Below are positions 7,944 through 16,179 of a stretch of DNA of 64,000 bases, piece by piece. The notes under the pieces were generated by a model. That model had not been told where the DNA came from. It saw only the letters and a list, made by a program, of their open reading frames with translations, and made no database searches. The translations under genes were made by a program, and so were the position numbers. Each line of letters begins with the position of its first letter. Position 1 is the stretch's first letter. The DNA comes from Chitinophagales bacterium (GTDB taxonomy: Bacteria > Bacteroidota > Bacteroidia > Chitinophagales > Chitinophagaceae): positions 2,170,001 through 2,234,000 of the forward strand of contig JACJXQ010000008.1 of assembly GCA_020636495.1 (NCBI GenBank). The letters are read 5' to 3'.

Positions 7944-9047
7944 ATGAACATAAAATACAGAATTATTATAGCCGGGACACTCGCAGCACTGGCACTGAAC
8001 ATACAGTCGTGTCATAAAGAGCCCTCTACGCCAACGCAACCTGGCGATAACAATAATGTTGACAGTGTGGACACAGTTGTCATGACACCATATGATTTGG
8101 TGCCACCTACCTACTACCCACCTGCCGAGATACCTGAGAATAATAAAATGTATGAAGAGCGTATAGATCTGGGTAAACGATTGTTTTTTGATAGCAGACT
8201 GTCTAACGACGGGAGCACCTGTGAGTCATGCCATCAGCAAAAATTCGGTTTTTCAAACGATCAGGTATCTCAACCTGACAAAGGGCTTACAGCACTGCCA
8301 CTCATCAACCTTGCATGGTATAAAAACTTCATGTGGAACTCAAGGATTATAGGTACGCTTGAAGATGTGATGTATGCTGAGGTGACAGTACGGTTTAAAA
8401 CAGACATGGCTAAGATAAATGATATCAGCGAGTACCGTATTATGTTTAAGAAATTCTACAACATAGACGAGATAAAAGCTGAGGACCTGGCTAAAGCACT
8501 GGCGCAATATATGAGGGTATTGGTTTCAAGAGATACCAAATACGACCTTTATTTCAAAGGACAGGCTCAGTTGACAGCAGCGGAAGAACGTGGAAGGAAA
8601 ATATTTTTCAGCGAAGCGAAAACAGACCCCAATGATAAAGTTAATGGCGGGGGTGACTGCTTCCATTGTCACGTAGCTGTTATAGCTACCGACAATATTT
8701 TGCACAATACTGGTGTGGATAGTGTATACAACAAGGAAATTGATAATGGGTATTATAATGTAACCAAAGACGCTAATGACCTGGGTAAGTTCAGGACACC
8801 TAACTTAAGGAATGTCGCACTGCGTAAGCTGTTCATGCACGACGGACGGTTTACTTCGTTAGAAGAAGTAATTGACTTTTATGATCATGGTGTACATTAT
8901 GTACAAAATATAGACCCGTTAATGACCAAACCTGAAAAACTAGATGGACTAAATCTCACAACTCAGCAAAAACAGGACCTTATAGCATTCCTGCATACTT
9001 TAACTGACTCTGTTATGATCACAAGTGACAAGTTCAAGCAACCTTAA
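7944..9047 (+). CDS. MauG/cytochrome c peroxidase-family diheme lipoprotein, probable MbnH partner
   Basis: The 367-residue protein has a lipoprotein signal (lipobox Cys23 in NIQSC) and two c-type heme sites: CESCH at residues 93-97 and CFHCH at 239-243. Near the C-terminus, LFMHDGRFTSLEEVIDFYDHG (residues about 296-316) is the usual signature of bacterial diheme peroxidases and MauG. The family either reduces peroxide or, in MauG and MbnH, uses high-valent hemes to oxidise tryptophan residues of a partner protein. The gene faces an MbnP-family gene and shares an upstream palindrome with it. A MbnH role, oxidising the MbnP tryptophan, is therefore my preferred inference; a plain cytochrome c peroxidase is the alternative. 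A terminator follows. Confidence 0.85.
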   Translation: MNIKYRIIIAGTLAALALNIQSCHKEPSTPTQPGDNNNVDSVDTVVMTPYDLVPPTYYPPAEIPENNKMYEERIDLGKRLFFDSRLSNDGSTCESCHQQKFGFSNDQVSQPDKGLTALPLINLAWYKNFMWNSRIIGTLEDVMYAEVTVRFKTDMAKINDISEYRIMFKKFYNIDEIKAEDLAKALAQYMRVLVSRDTKYDLYFKGQAQLTAAEERGRKIFFSEAKTDPNDKVNGGGDCFHCHVAVIATDNILHNTGVDSVYNKEIDNGYYNVTKDANDLGKFRTPNLRNVALRKLFMHDGRFTSLEEVIDFYDHGVHYVQNIDPLMTKPEKLDGLNLTTQQKQDLIAFLHTLTDSVMITSDKFKQP

Positions 9048-9067
9048 TTGTGTAATAAAATAAGCGT

Positions 9068-9098
9068 AAATGCACCCGCAATATGTGGGTGCATTTTT
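9068..9098 (+). terminator. Rho-independent terminator after the diheme protein gene
   Basis: AAATGCACCC (9068-9077) pairs with GGGTGCATTT (9087-9096) across a 9-nt loop, with a TTTTT run at 9094-9098. Confidence 0.8.
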
Positions 9099-9250
9099 GT
9101 ATGTACAATTCCTAGCAGACAGTCATGGCTCAAATAGCAAGGTCCGATCAGGGCAATAACAATTTAGAATAGGTGCATTACTTATCACCTGCCAGCCAAG
9201 CGTACAAGTGGCATAAGAAAGCAATCTATACAGGTTTATCAACTGCACAC

Positions 9251-9286
9251 AAAAAAAGGGCAACACTGATTAAGCGATGCCCTTTT
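9251..9286 (-). terminator. Rho-independent terminator after the MbnP-family gene
   Basis: On the minus strand AAAAGGGCA (9286-9278) pairs with TGCCCTTTT (9262-9254) around a 15-nt loop, and a T run (9257-9251) follows. It lies 22 nt beyond the stop of the MbnP-family gene. Confidence 0.65.
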
Positions 9287-9308
9287 AAAAGACATTATGA
9301 TCCGACCC

Positions 9309-10109
9309 TTATTCCATTCCGGTGTAAATAATTGCGTTATAAAAATCCTTTGCCATAGTTTGTGCAGCATAACCAGGAGCATGTATTACATAAATACTGT
9401 CCAGGGCCGGAGAACTATGCCATAAGCGTGCCGGGTTGGCTTTCAACTTAACCACTCTTGTATCACTGCTGTTGATATTAAGTTTATCTCCTGAGAAATC
9501 TGTGGTTTTTACAGTTACTATGTTGGTTGCGCCCGAAAAGCCACCGAGGTGTAAAGCAAATGTACCTGATGGTGAATTGGGTGAATTACCCTCGGCCTTT
9601 AACATGATATAACCACTGTTCCAATCCCAAAACATTGCATTTGTAAAAGACAAAGCTCCTTCATGTGCACCACTTACATTCATTATGCTATCTACCCCCA
9701 TAGTATACTCCATTTCGGTATAGCTACCATTGGGTACATTATCAATTGCTAAGGTAGATTCTGAAGTACTTTTTGCGTCTACCAGAAAATAACTGTCTGG
9801 ATGTATCCACCAGCTACCATCAGCTTTTTTCAGTTTTATGTTAGAAACATAAAACCTGAATAATGTAAAGGTCATCGTATCTCCCGTCATTGGATGTACG
9901 AATTGTGTATTCATGCTAAACGGGAGCTCATTATGACCAAATACATAGTTGAATTTTATCTGCATCTTACCAGTAGTAGGTATCACAACAGGTGGCTTTG
10001 TTGTCGTATCAGGGATAATATCCGTTTTCTCTCTGATGCAGGAAGATGAGGATAATGACATGGCCGCAACTATAGAAAGTAATGATGCCGTTTTAAAGAT
10101 TCTGTTCAT
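9309..10109 (-). CDS. MbnP-family copper-binding lipoprotein
   Basis: The 266-residue protein has a lipoprotein signal (Cys24 in SSSSC). It matches the MbnP family in layout: a beta-rich domain with FRFYVSNIKLKKADG near 84-98, and AMFWDWNSGYIMLKAEG at 158-174. In methanotroph MbnP, copper(I) binding depends on conversion of the first Trp of a conserved WxW motif to kynurenine by the diheme enzyme MbnH. Here the motif is Trp161-Asp-Trp163. Candidate copper ligands include His59, His72, His149, His187 and His231. The convergent neighbour is a MauG-like diheme lipoprotein, the expected partner. No methanobactin precursor or biosynthesis genes are seen, so a wider copper-handling role is more likely. 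Confidence 0.8.
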   Translation of the reverse strand: MNRIFKTASLLSIVAAMSLSSSSCIREKTDIIPDTTTKPPVVIPTTGKMQIKFNYVFGHNELPFSMNTQFVHPMTGDTMTFTLFRFYVSNIKLKKADGSWWIHPDSYFLVDAKSTSESTLAIDNVPNGSYTEMEYTMGVDSIMNVSGAHEGALSFTNAMFWDWNSGYIMLKAEGNSPNSPSGTFALHLGGFSGATNIVTVKTTDFSGDKLNINSSDTRVVKLKANPARLWHSSPALDSIYVIHAPGYAAQTMAKDFYNAIIYTGME

Positions 10110-10168
10110 AACAACCGATTTAAATTGTGTTCAATATTGTAATAATAAGCTATGTTTTTCTTTTAGAC

Positions 10169-10183
10169 TGTAACCATAGTTAC
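10169..10183. promoter_or_regulatory. Candidate operator, palindrome TGTAAC-CATA-GTTAC
   Basis: TGTAAC-CATA-GTTAC lies 60 bp upstream of the MbnP-family start codon on the minus strand. It has the same half-sites and the same 4-nt spacer as the palindrome at 7795-7810 near the diheme partner gene. A common regulator is inferred. Confidence 0.5.
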
Positions 10184-10372
10184 TTACCGTTCAGGAACAT
10201 TGCTATGTAAATTTAACGTATTCTCAGCCAAATCTATATGACAAAAATCATCATCTTTACTCCCCATGCAAAATATAAAAATCCATTATCACTGAAATAG
10301 TAATAAATATTTCCCTGCATTTGTTATTTAACCTGTAACTTTTAGGTCATATTCACGATATAATATTACAAG

Positions 10373-11188
10373 ATGAACGGCAAAACGATCTTCATTTCAG
10401 GTGCAAGCAGGGGCATAGGCAGGGCTATAGCAATTAAGCTGGCTGCACAGGGAGCTAATATAGTTATTGCAGCAAAGTCTGTTACCGAAGACCCCCGGCT
10501 GGGAGGTACAATACACACTGTGGCTGAAGAAGTAAACAGTGCAGGAGGACGAGCACTGGCCATACCCTGCGATATCAGGGAAGAAGACCAGATACTTTAC
10601 GCCATCAGGGAGACCATCTCGTTTTTTGGAGGGATAGACGCAGTAATCAATAATGCATCAGCTATTTCCCTGACGCGAACGGAACAAACGGAGGCCAAAA
10701 AATTCGACCTGATGCATGACATCAACGTTAGAGGTACATTCCTGCTCACTAAATACTGTATACCATTTTTGAAAAAGTCTGAAAACCCACATATTATTAC
10801 CCTGTCCCCACCATTGAACATAACTCCGCAATGGTTGGGTACTGCTTTGCCCTATGCGCTAAGCAAATTCAATATGAGTATGATGGCCATTGGTTGGGCA
10901 GAAGAACTGAAAGATTATAAGATAGCATCTAACTCCCTGTGGCCCAAAACAACCATCGCCACGGCAGCAGTCAAAAACCTGTTGGGAGGAGAAATGCTGA
11001 TACAACGAAGCCGTAAACCAGAGATAATTGCAGATGCGGTTGATTATATTCTGCATCAGCCATCAACCACTTATACCGGTCAGAACCTGCTTGATGAAGA
11101 TGTTTTGCGCAATGCCGGCGTTTCCGATTTTGAGCCATACTCGATCGTCCCCGGAGGACCATTACAAAAAGACCTGTTCTTAGATTAA
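10373..11188 (+). CDS. Short-chain dehydrogenase/reductase, HSDL2-like
   Basis: The 271-residue protein is a classical SDR that uses NAD(P)(H). SGASRGIGRAIAIKLA near residues 9-24 is the TGxxxGIG nucleotide motif, NNASAIS is the NAG-like element, and LPYALSKF carries the YxxxK catalytic pair with Ser in ITLSPP. An extended loop after the first beta-alpha unit (AKSVTEDPRLGGTIHTVAEEV) and NSLWPKTTIATAAVKNLLGG are typical of hydroxysteroid-dehydrogenase-like protein 2. That family is linked to fatty-acid or sterol metabolism in other organisms; the substrate here is unknown. The ABC transporter ATPase gene starts 11 nt downstream, so the genes are likely cotranscribed. Confidence 0.85.
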   Translation: MNGKTIFISGASRGIGRAIAIKLAAQGANIVIAAKSVTEDPRLGGTIHTVAEEVNSAGGRALAIPCDIREEDQILYAIRETISFFGGIDAVINNASAISLTRTEQTEAKKFDLMHDINVRGTFLLTKYCIPFLKKSENPHIITLSPPLNITPQWLGTALPYALSKFNMSMMAIGWAEELKDYKIASNSLWPKTTIATAAVKNLLGGEMLIQRSRKPEIIADAVDYILHQPSTTYTGQNLLDEDVLRNAGVSDFEPYSIVPGGPLQKDLFLD

Positions 11189-11199
11189 ACAACTATATT

Positions 11200-12090
11200 T
11201 TGGAAACAATATTATCTATCAATTCAATTGCAAAAGCCTACGGACCAGTACAAGCACTCAAGGGTGTATCTTTCGACGTGCCCAGGGGCAGTGTGTTTGG
11301 CATACTAGGCCCAAACGGTAGTGGTAAAACAACATTGCTGGGCATTGTCCTTGACGTGCTGCGGGCAGATACCGGTAGCTATCAGTGGCTGGGAGGAATA
11401 CCGGCTTCGGAAGCACGGAAACAAATAGGCTCACTGCTGGAGACTCCTAACTTTTACCACTATATGTCTGCCTGGGACAACCTGGAGATAAGTGCCTCAA
11501 TAAAGCAACGGGGACAACAAGACAGACAGAGAGTGTTGGAGCAGGTGGGGCTATGGCAACGAAAGGATAGTAAATTCCAAACCTACTCGTTGGGCATGAA
11601 ACAACGGCTGGCAATAGCCTCTGCCCTGTTAGGCAATCCTGATGTACTGGTATTTGACGAACCAACCAACGGGCTGGACCCGGCGGGCATAGCCGAGATA
11701 CGTGACCTTATCATACAATTGAACAGGGAAGGCAAAACCATAATCATAGCAAGTCACCTGCTCGATGAAGTAGAAAAAGTTTGTACGCATGTAGCTATTC
11801 TGAAAAAAGGTGACTTACTGCTAAGCGGTAAAGTGGACGAAGTGCTGGTAAGTGAGGACCAGGTAGAAATAAGTTCGGCAGACCTGAATGAACTGGAACA
11901 AGCGATAAAAGGAATGGCTGGGATAGATACTGTTAAACCGGTTAATGGCAAATTGTTACTCAACTGCAACAAAAGTGTAACAACAACACTAATAAACACA
12001 TATTGTATCCAACACAATATCACGCTTTCGCACCTGGCCCTGAGAAAGAAAAGCCTGGAAACAAAATTCATGGAACTCACCAATAAATAA
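11200..12090 (+). CDS. ABC transporter ATP-binding protein
   Basis: This 296-residue ATPase has the full motif set: Walker A GPNGSGKTT near residues 37-45, the signature YSLGMKQRLAIASALLGNP, Walker B VLVFDEPTNGLDP, and the H-loop IIIASHLLDEV. A roughly 75-residue C-terminal extension follows, as in DrrA/CcmA-type exporters. The start is TTG at 11200; no ATG lies nearby in frame, and the homology begins at once. Together with the permease gene 9 nt downstream it forms an ABC-2 type exporter. The substrate cannot be inferred. Confidence 0.9.
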   Translation: METILSINSIAKAYGPVQALKGVSFDVPRGSVFGILGPNGSGKTTLLGIVLDVLRADTGSYQWLGGIPASEARKQIGSLLETPNFYHYMSAWDNLEISASIKQRGQQDRQRVLEQVGLWQRKDSKFQTYSLGMKQRLAIASALLGNPDVLVFDEPTNGLDPAGIAEIRDLIIQLNREGKTIIIASHLLDEVEKVCTHVAILKKGDLLLSGKVDEVLVSEDQVEISSADLNELEQAIKGMAGIDTVKPVNGKLLLNCNKSVTTTLINTYCIQHNITLSHLALRKKSLETKFMELTNK

Positions 12091-12099
12091 GCACATCAG

Positions 12100-12897
12100 A
12101 TGTTAAAACTATTTGCAATAGAATGGCTGAAAGTTAGAAAGTATCGCACTTTCTGGATCATGATCGGCATGTTTGTCTTATTACTACCACTTTGGAACTA
12201 CGGCATCAACCAGGGAGTGCTGAAAATGGGTGGAAAAGGTAAAGACGGCATCAATCTGCTGGACCAGGCCTATAACTTCGGGCATGTATGGGAAAATATG
12301 GGCTGGTGGACCAGTGTATTTGTGATGTTCATCACCATACTCACCATTATTATCATTACCAACGAATATTCCTTTCGCACACAAAGACAGAATATTATTG
12401 ACGGATGGACAAGAATGGACTCTTATCATGCCAAATGGCTGATGGTACTGATCTTTGCCATATTCACTACACTTTACACCTTTATTGTTGGTTTTGTATT
12501 CGGCATTTCGGGAGACAGTATGAGTAATTTTCCCGGAAACATTGAGAAGCTGTTTTATGTATTTGTGTTGTCATTGAACTACTATGGGTTTGGGCTATTG
12601 ATAGCTTACTTGTTCAAGCGCAGCGGTATTGCTATTGGTATATTCTTCCTGTATAATATGATCATCGAAAAGCTGCTCCAGTCACTTATCAACTGGAAAA
12701 TGGACTATAACGCCGGCGATCTGCTACCACTCCAGGCAAGCGATGAACTTCTACCCTTCCCACTAATGAGCGTAGCTAAACAGATGATGCAAATGAAAAA
12801 TGAGATACCGCCAAGTGTTTACCTGTTAGCCTCGTTTGCCTGGATAGTTATCTATTACTTAATAGCCTGGTTTCGGTTACTGAGATCGGATTGGTAA
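12100..12897 (+). CDS. ABC-2 type transporter permease
   Basis: The 265-residue membrane protein has about six hydrophobic segments (around residues 18-35, 66-88, 110-132, 150-170, 175-195 and 235-255). It begins MLKLFAIEWLKVRKYRTFWIM, a common start of ABC-2 permeases. It is the membrane partner of the ATPase encoded 9 nt upstream. The export substrate is unknown. The surE reading frame begins just after its stop. Confidence 0.85.
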   Translation: MLKLFAIEWLKVRKYRTFWIMIGMFVLLLPLWNYGINQGVLKMGGKGKDGINLLDQAYNFGHVWENMGWWTSVFVMFITILTIIIITNEYSFRTQRQNIIDGWTRMDSYHAKWLMVLIFAIFTTLYTFIVGFVFGISGDSMSNFPGNIEKLFYVFVLSLNYYGFGLLIAYLFKRSGIAIGIFFLYNMIIEKLLQSLINWKMDYNAGDLLPLQASDELLPFPLMSVAKQMMQMKNEIPPSVYLLASFAWIVIYYLIAWFRLLRSDW

Positions 12898-12905
12898 ATT
12901 TGTTC

Positions 12906-13685
12906 ATGACTAAAGAGCAACCGGTAATATTAGTTACTAATGATGATGGCATTACCGCGCCAGGTATCAGGGCATTGGTAGAAGCAGTAAAAGATCTGGG
13001 TAAAATAGTGGTTGTAGCACCTGACAGTCCACAATCGGGTATGGGACATGCCGTAACTATTGGTGAACCTCTCCGCTTGCATAAGGCAGATGTTTTTGAA
13101 GACATTGAATCTTGGGAATGTAGTGGTACACCTGTTGATTGTGTAAAACTAGCGCGAGATATCATTCTGAAACAAAAGCCGGACATCTGTGTGAGCGGTA
13201 TCAACCATGGGGCCAACCACTCTATTAATGTAATATATTCAGGCACTATGAGTGCCGCTATGGAAGCAGCAATTGAAGGTGTTCCTTCTATTGGATTTTC
13301 CCTTTTGGACTACAGGTACGAGGCCGATTTCAGTATAGCTAAAGAAGTAGCACGAACATTGGTAATGAAACTCCTTACCGACCCTGTGCCAGAACACACT
13401 TTGCTGAATGTTAACATTCCTAAAACAGGTACCGTACCTTATAAGGGTTTGAAGATATGCAGGCAGGCTTATGCTAAATGGCAGGAAGAGTTTGATAGGC
13501 GTACTGATCCACGTGGTAAAGATTACTATTGGATGACAGGAAAATTCATCAATATGGATAAAGGAGAAGACACTGATGTAGAAGCACTGGCTAACGGATA
13601 CGCATCAGTTGTTCCGGTAAAGTTTGATCTGACTGACATGCAAATGAAAGACCAACTGGAAAACAGGTGGAAAGACATATTATAA
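12906..13685 (+). CDS. surE: 5'/3'-nucleotidase SurE
   Basis: SurE removes phosphate from nucleoside 5'- and 3'-monophosphates and is tied to stationary-phase survival. The metal-binding VTNDDGITAPGI motif is near residues 10-21. VVAPDSPQSGMGHAVT, SGTPVDCVKLA and the Asn-containing SGINHGANHS loop with SGTMSAAMEA all follow in the expected order. The length is about 259 residues. I start at the ATG at 12906; an upstream TTG at 12891 would overlap the permease gene. The gene closes the ABC transporter run, and a terminator follows. Confidence 0.92.
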   Translation: MTKEQPVILVTNDDGITAPGIRALVEAVKDLGKIVVVAPDSPQSGMGHAVTIGEPLRLHKADVFEDIESWECSGTPVDCVKLARDIILKQKPDICVSGINHGANHSINVIYSGTMSAAMEAAIEGVPSIGFSLLDYRYEADFSIAKEVARTLVMKLLTDPVPEHTLLNVNIPKTGTVPYKGLKICRQAYAKWQEEFDRRTDPRGKDYYWMTGKFINMDKGEDTDVEALANGYASVVPVKFDLTDMQMKDQLENRWKDIL

Positions 13686-13713
13686 AGAAAGCAGACAAAA
13701 GCCTGCTTTCTTT
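13684..13713. terminator. Bidirectional terminator between surE and the T9SS gene
   Basis: AAAGAAAGCAG (13684-13694) pairs perfectly with CTGCTTTCTTT (13703-13713) over an 8-nt loop. It lies between convergent genes, with A/T on both sides. Confidence 0.7.
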
Positions 13714-13736
13714 ATTTAATCAATCAGGAAATATGA

Positions 13737-15404
13737 TTATAATTTCTGGAACCTATTGATTGTTGTATTTCCTTCTGCATCTGTTGCTTTCAGTATATAT
13801 GCTCCCCTGGCAAAAGACGACACATCTATTGTCATTACCTGGTTGCGGGTATCAACTGATGCTGAACTAAGAACTACCCTCCCGGTTACGTCCAATATGG
13901 TTATATTCTGTTCTCCATTCAATCCTTCTACATTGATCATATCATTTGCAGGATTGGGATATATTTTCAGGCTGTTACCGTTTACTGCAGCTATACCTGT
14001 ATGCCATGCAACAGCCGCATTTGAAATAATAGTATTGTATGCGGTAGTCTTAGCGCTTGGGCTGCAACCTCCGGGTACCTGTATCTCAACACGATATGAA
14101 TTAACACCACTTGGCGGATTCGCATCATTGTAACTTGTAGTAGAAGAAGTTACCTGTGCTACCTGTGTCCATGGGCCGTTGTTATTGCTACGCGAAATAG
14201 TGTAGGTTGTATATGGCCGGCCTACATAGGGCACCCATGATATATAGATAGTATTATTAGAAAGGGTATTGAAAGTAACATGTACGGTACTATGAGCATT
14301 GGCTGAGCTAAGCGGCATCTCCCTGTTACAGCTGTCTACTACTGTCAGCTTATAAGTGTAGCTCTGCGACTGGGGATTAGAACCTGCATCCAGGTAAGTA
14401 CTGAAAACATTAGCCGCCTGGGTACCGATAAGCTGGTAGTTGCCGGGCGTGCTTGTCTCCCTATATATCTTATAAGATTTAGCATGCTGGATACCGGCTT
14501 TTTCCCATACTATCAGGTTTTTGCCACTTACTGTATCAGTTGTTACGACGCAAATCTGCACCTGTGGTTGGGCATAAGAACATGCAACAACACCCGAGTT
14601 TGTCTCAACAGCATTCTGTATTTCCCTGTCATTAATAGTAGTTCCGTATTTTGAAATAGTTGCAACCAACCTGATATGATTTATGTCATAACCGGAAGGA
14701 ACTGTATATGTGTAACTATTGTTGGCTGTAGTATTGGTGGTCGGATTATTGAAAGCAGCAGTGCCATATACACCACCCAGCATATCCCGTACCACGTTCA
14801 TGTGGTAGAAATTAGTTATCGGGTTGCCTTTGCCGAAAAAAGGGTGACCGGTTGTATTGTCTGAATAATTGGCCTGGTTATATTGTGAACCCGTACCTGT
14901 GACGCTGTCTTCAACAATATATACGTTTGTGTAATACAGGCCTGAAAGGCTGGTGAGTGCAGTACCTTGTACGTTGGCAGAGATGACCCTGGTCGATGGA
15001 TTGTATGAATATATCAGTCGAACATCGAATGTTGGGCTGTTTTGCAATTCAGCAGCTACAGAAGACATCCAGATACCGCGTGAGGCAGAAATGCCAGACT
15101 GACCCGAATAGAGTTTTCTGTTGATGGCGCCGGTTGGATATCCCGTCACACTGAATGCAGCCTGGTAGGCAGTTGATTGTGTATTCACCATACCATCATT
15201 ATTATGGTGCTGCAAACATATCGTACTCGGGTAAGAAGCTTTCACATTGTCCAGGAAAACGATGCCATCGGGAGCCCAGCCTGTCCATGCTCCGGTGGCT
15301 GATTCAAGTAAAACGTTTTTCTGTCCGTTGGTAGATACTGTATCCTGCGCAAATAACGTAGCAGAAGATAAAAGCAATAATGCTGAAAAATAAAGATGTC
15401 TCAT
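13737..15404 (-). CDS. Omp28-related secreted protein with T9SS type A sorting domain
   Basis: The 555-residue product starts with a signal peptide cleaved near LFAQ (about residue 20). The next 270 residues resemble Omp28-type outer-membrane proteins of Bacteroidota, with VLLESATGAWTGWAPDG, QHHNNDGMV and GYPTGAINR in a thioredoxin-like arrangement. Two fibronectin-III-like regions follow (about 280-465). The C-terminus, SLKIYPNPANDMINVEG through FARGAYILKATD, is a type A sorting domain. Export by the T9SS is expected; the role is unknown. The gene stands alone on the minus strand, with a terminator just past its stop. Confidence 0.8.
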   Translation of the reverse strand: MRHLYFSALLLLSSATLFAQDTVSTNGQKNVLLESATGAWTGWAPDGIVFLDNVKASYPSTICLQHHNNDGMVNTQSTAYQAAFSVTGYPTGAINRKLYSGQSGISASRGIWMSSVAAELQNSPTFDVRLIYSYNPSTRVISANVQGTALTSLSGLYYTNVYIVEDSVTGTGSQYNQANYSDNTTGHPFFGKGNPITNFYHMNVVRDMLGGVYGTAAFNNPTTNTTANNSYTYTVPSGYDINHIRLVATISKYGTTINDREIQNAVETNSGVVACSYAQPQVQICVVTTDTVSGKNLIVWEKAGIQHAKSYKIYRETSTPGNYQLIGTQAANVFSTYLDAGSNPQSQSYTYKLTVVDSCNREMPLSSANAHSTVHVTFNTLSNNTIYISWVPYVGRPYTTYTISRSNNNGPWTQVAQVTSSTTSYNDANPPSGVNSYRVEIQVPGGCSPSAKTTAYNTIISNAAVAWHTGIAAVNGNSLKIYPNPANDMINVEGLNGEQNITILDVTGRVVLSSASVDTRNQVMTIDVSSFARGAYILKATDAEGNTTINRFQKL

Positions 15405-15521
15405 AGGTATTGAAATTTTTATGATGTCGGAAAAGTGTTTATCTAAGTTAGAGAAAATACAAACACAAAAACCATACCTGTTTTAAAACATTTTATGCAT
15501 TAACCGCTGATTAATAATACA

Positions 15522-16097
15522 TCAGCGCCTTAAATGCTTTACTTTCAAGTGGGCTTCTGAATCAGTAATAAGTTCCTTAAGTCTTTTTAAGCGCGTGGTC
15601 TCCTGTTTGGCACTGATCACCCACCAGGTAGCAGGTAACCGGTAATGCGGAGCTGACCGTTCAAAAAATGCCCATGCCTTTCTATTCTTTTTGAATTCCT
15701 TCAGATATTCCGGCGGCAAAACGAGGTCTTCCTTTTTTTGTTCAAAGGAATATATAACAGAGCGATGATCTTCTTTACGTTCATATGCAGCTAAACCCAT
15801 TGGATACATCAGTCCCTTAGCTTTTAGTTCCTCTACCTTTTTTACGTTCACAACGCTCCATATGCTCTTGGGCTTGCGTGGCGTGAAACGTATCATGTAA
15901 CTTTCTTCGTCAATGCCGCGCCGCATACCATCTATCCAACCGAAACAAAGTGCCTCGTCAACAGATTCAGGCCAGGTTATACTGGGTTTGCCTGTCCCCT
16001 TCTTATAATACCCCACATGTAGCTCTGTTGCTGTTTCATGGTTCTTTACAAGCCATTTTCGCAGATCAGATGGTTTTTTAAAGAATTTTGGCTGCAT
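15522..16097 (-). CDS. YdeI/OmpD-associated family protein
   Basis: The 191-residue protein (from the ATG at 16097) begins QPKFFKKPSDLRKWLVKNH and contains GYYKKGTGKPSITWPESVDEALCFGWIDG, the hallmark of the YdeI/OmpD-associated (DUF1905-linked) family of small soluble proteins. RFTPRKPKSIWSVVNVKKV and a C-terminal ETTRLKRLKELI segment also fit. The function is not settled; some members have been tied to stress or antimicrobial peptide resistance. An upstream in-frame start at 16142 would add 15 hydrophobic residues without homology, so I prefer the internal ATG. Confidence 0.8.
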   Translation of the reverse strand: MQPKFFKKPSDLRKWLVKNHETATELHVGYYKKGTGKPSITWPESVDEALCFGWIDGMRRGIDEESYMIRFTPRKPKSIWSVVNVKKVEELKAKGLMYPMGLAAYERKEDHRSVIYSFEQKKEDLVLPPEYLKEFKKNRKAWAFFERSAPHYRLPATWWVISAKQETTRLKRLKELITDSEAHLKVKHLRR

Positions 16098-16179
16098 TAA
16101 TAGTAGATTTAATGTTAAATATACACCAACTCTTTTTGTCATAGTTGTGTCTATAGTTAATAAGCAAACTATTCCTATT

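Noticed and set aside
2750..10109. Link between 3-hydroxyanthranilate dioxygenase (kynurenine pathway) and the kynurenine-type modification of MbnP
   Set aside because: The modification is made in place on a protein Trp by the diheme enzyme and does not use free kynurenine metabolites. The genes are 6 kb apart in separate units, so I treat this as coincidence.
15505..15527. Inverted repeat CGCTGAT/ATCAGCG at the end of the YdeI-like gene, considered as a terminator
   Set aside because: The arms are short, they overlap the stop codon and no T run follows directly.
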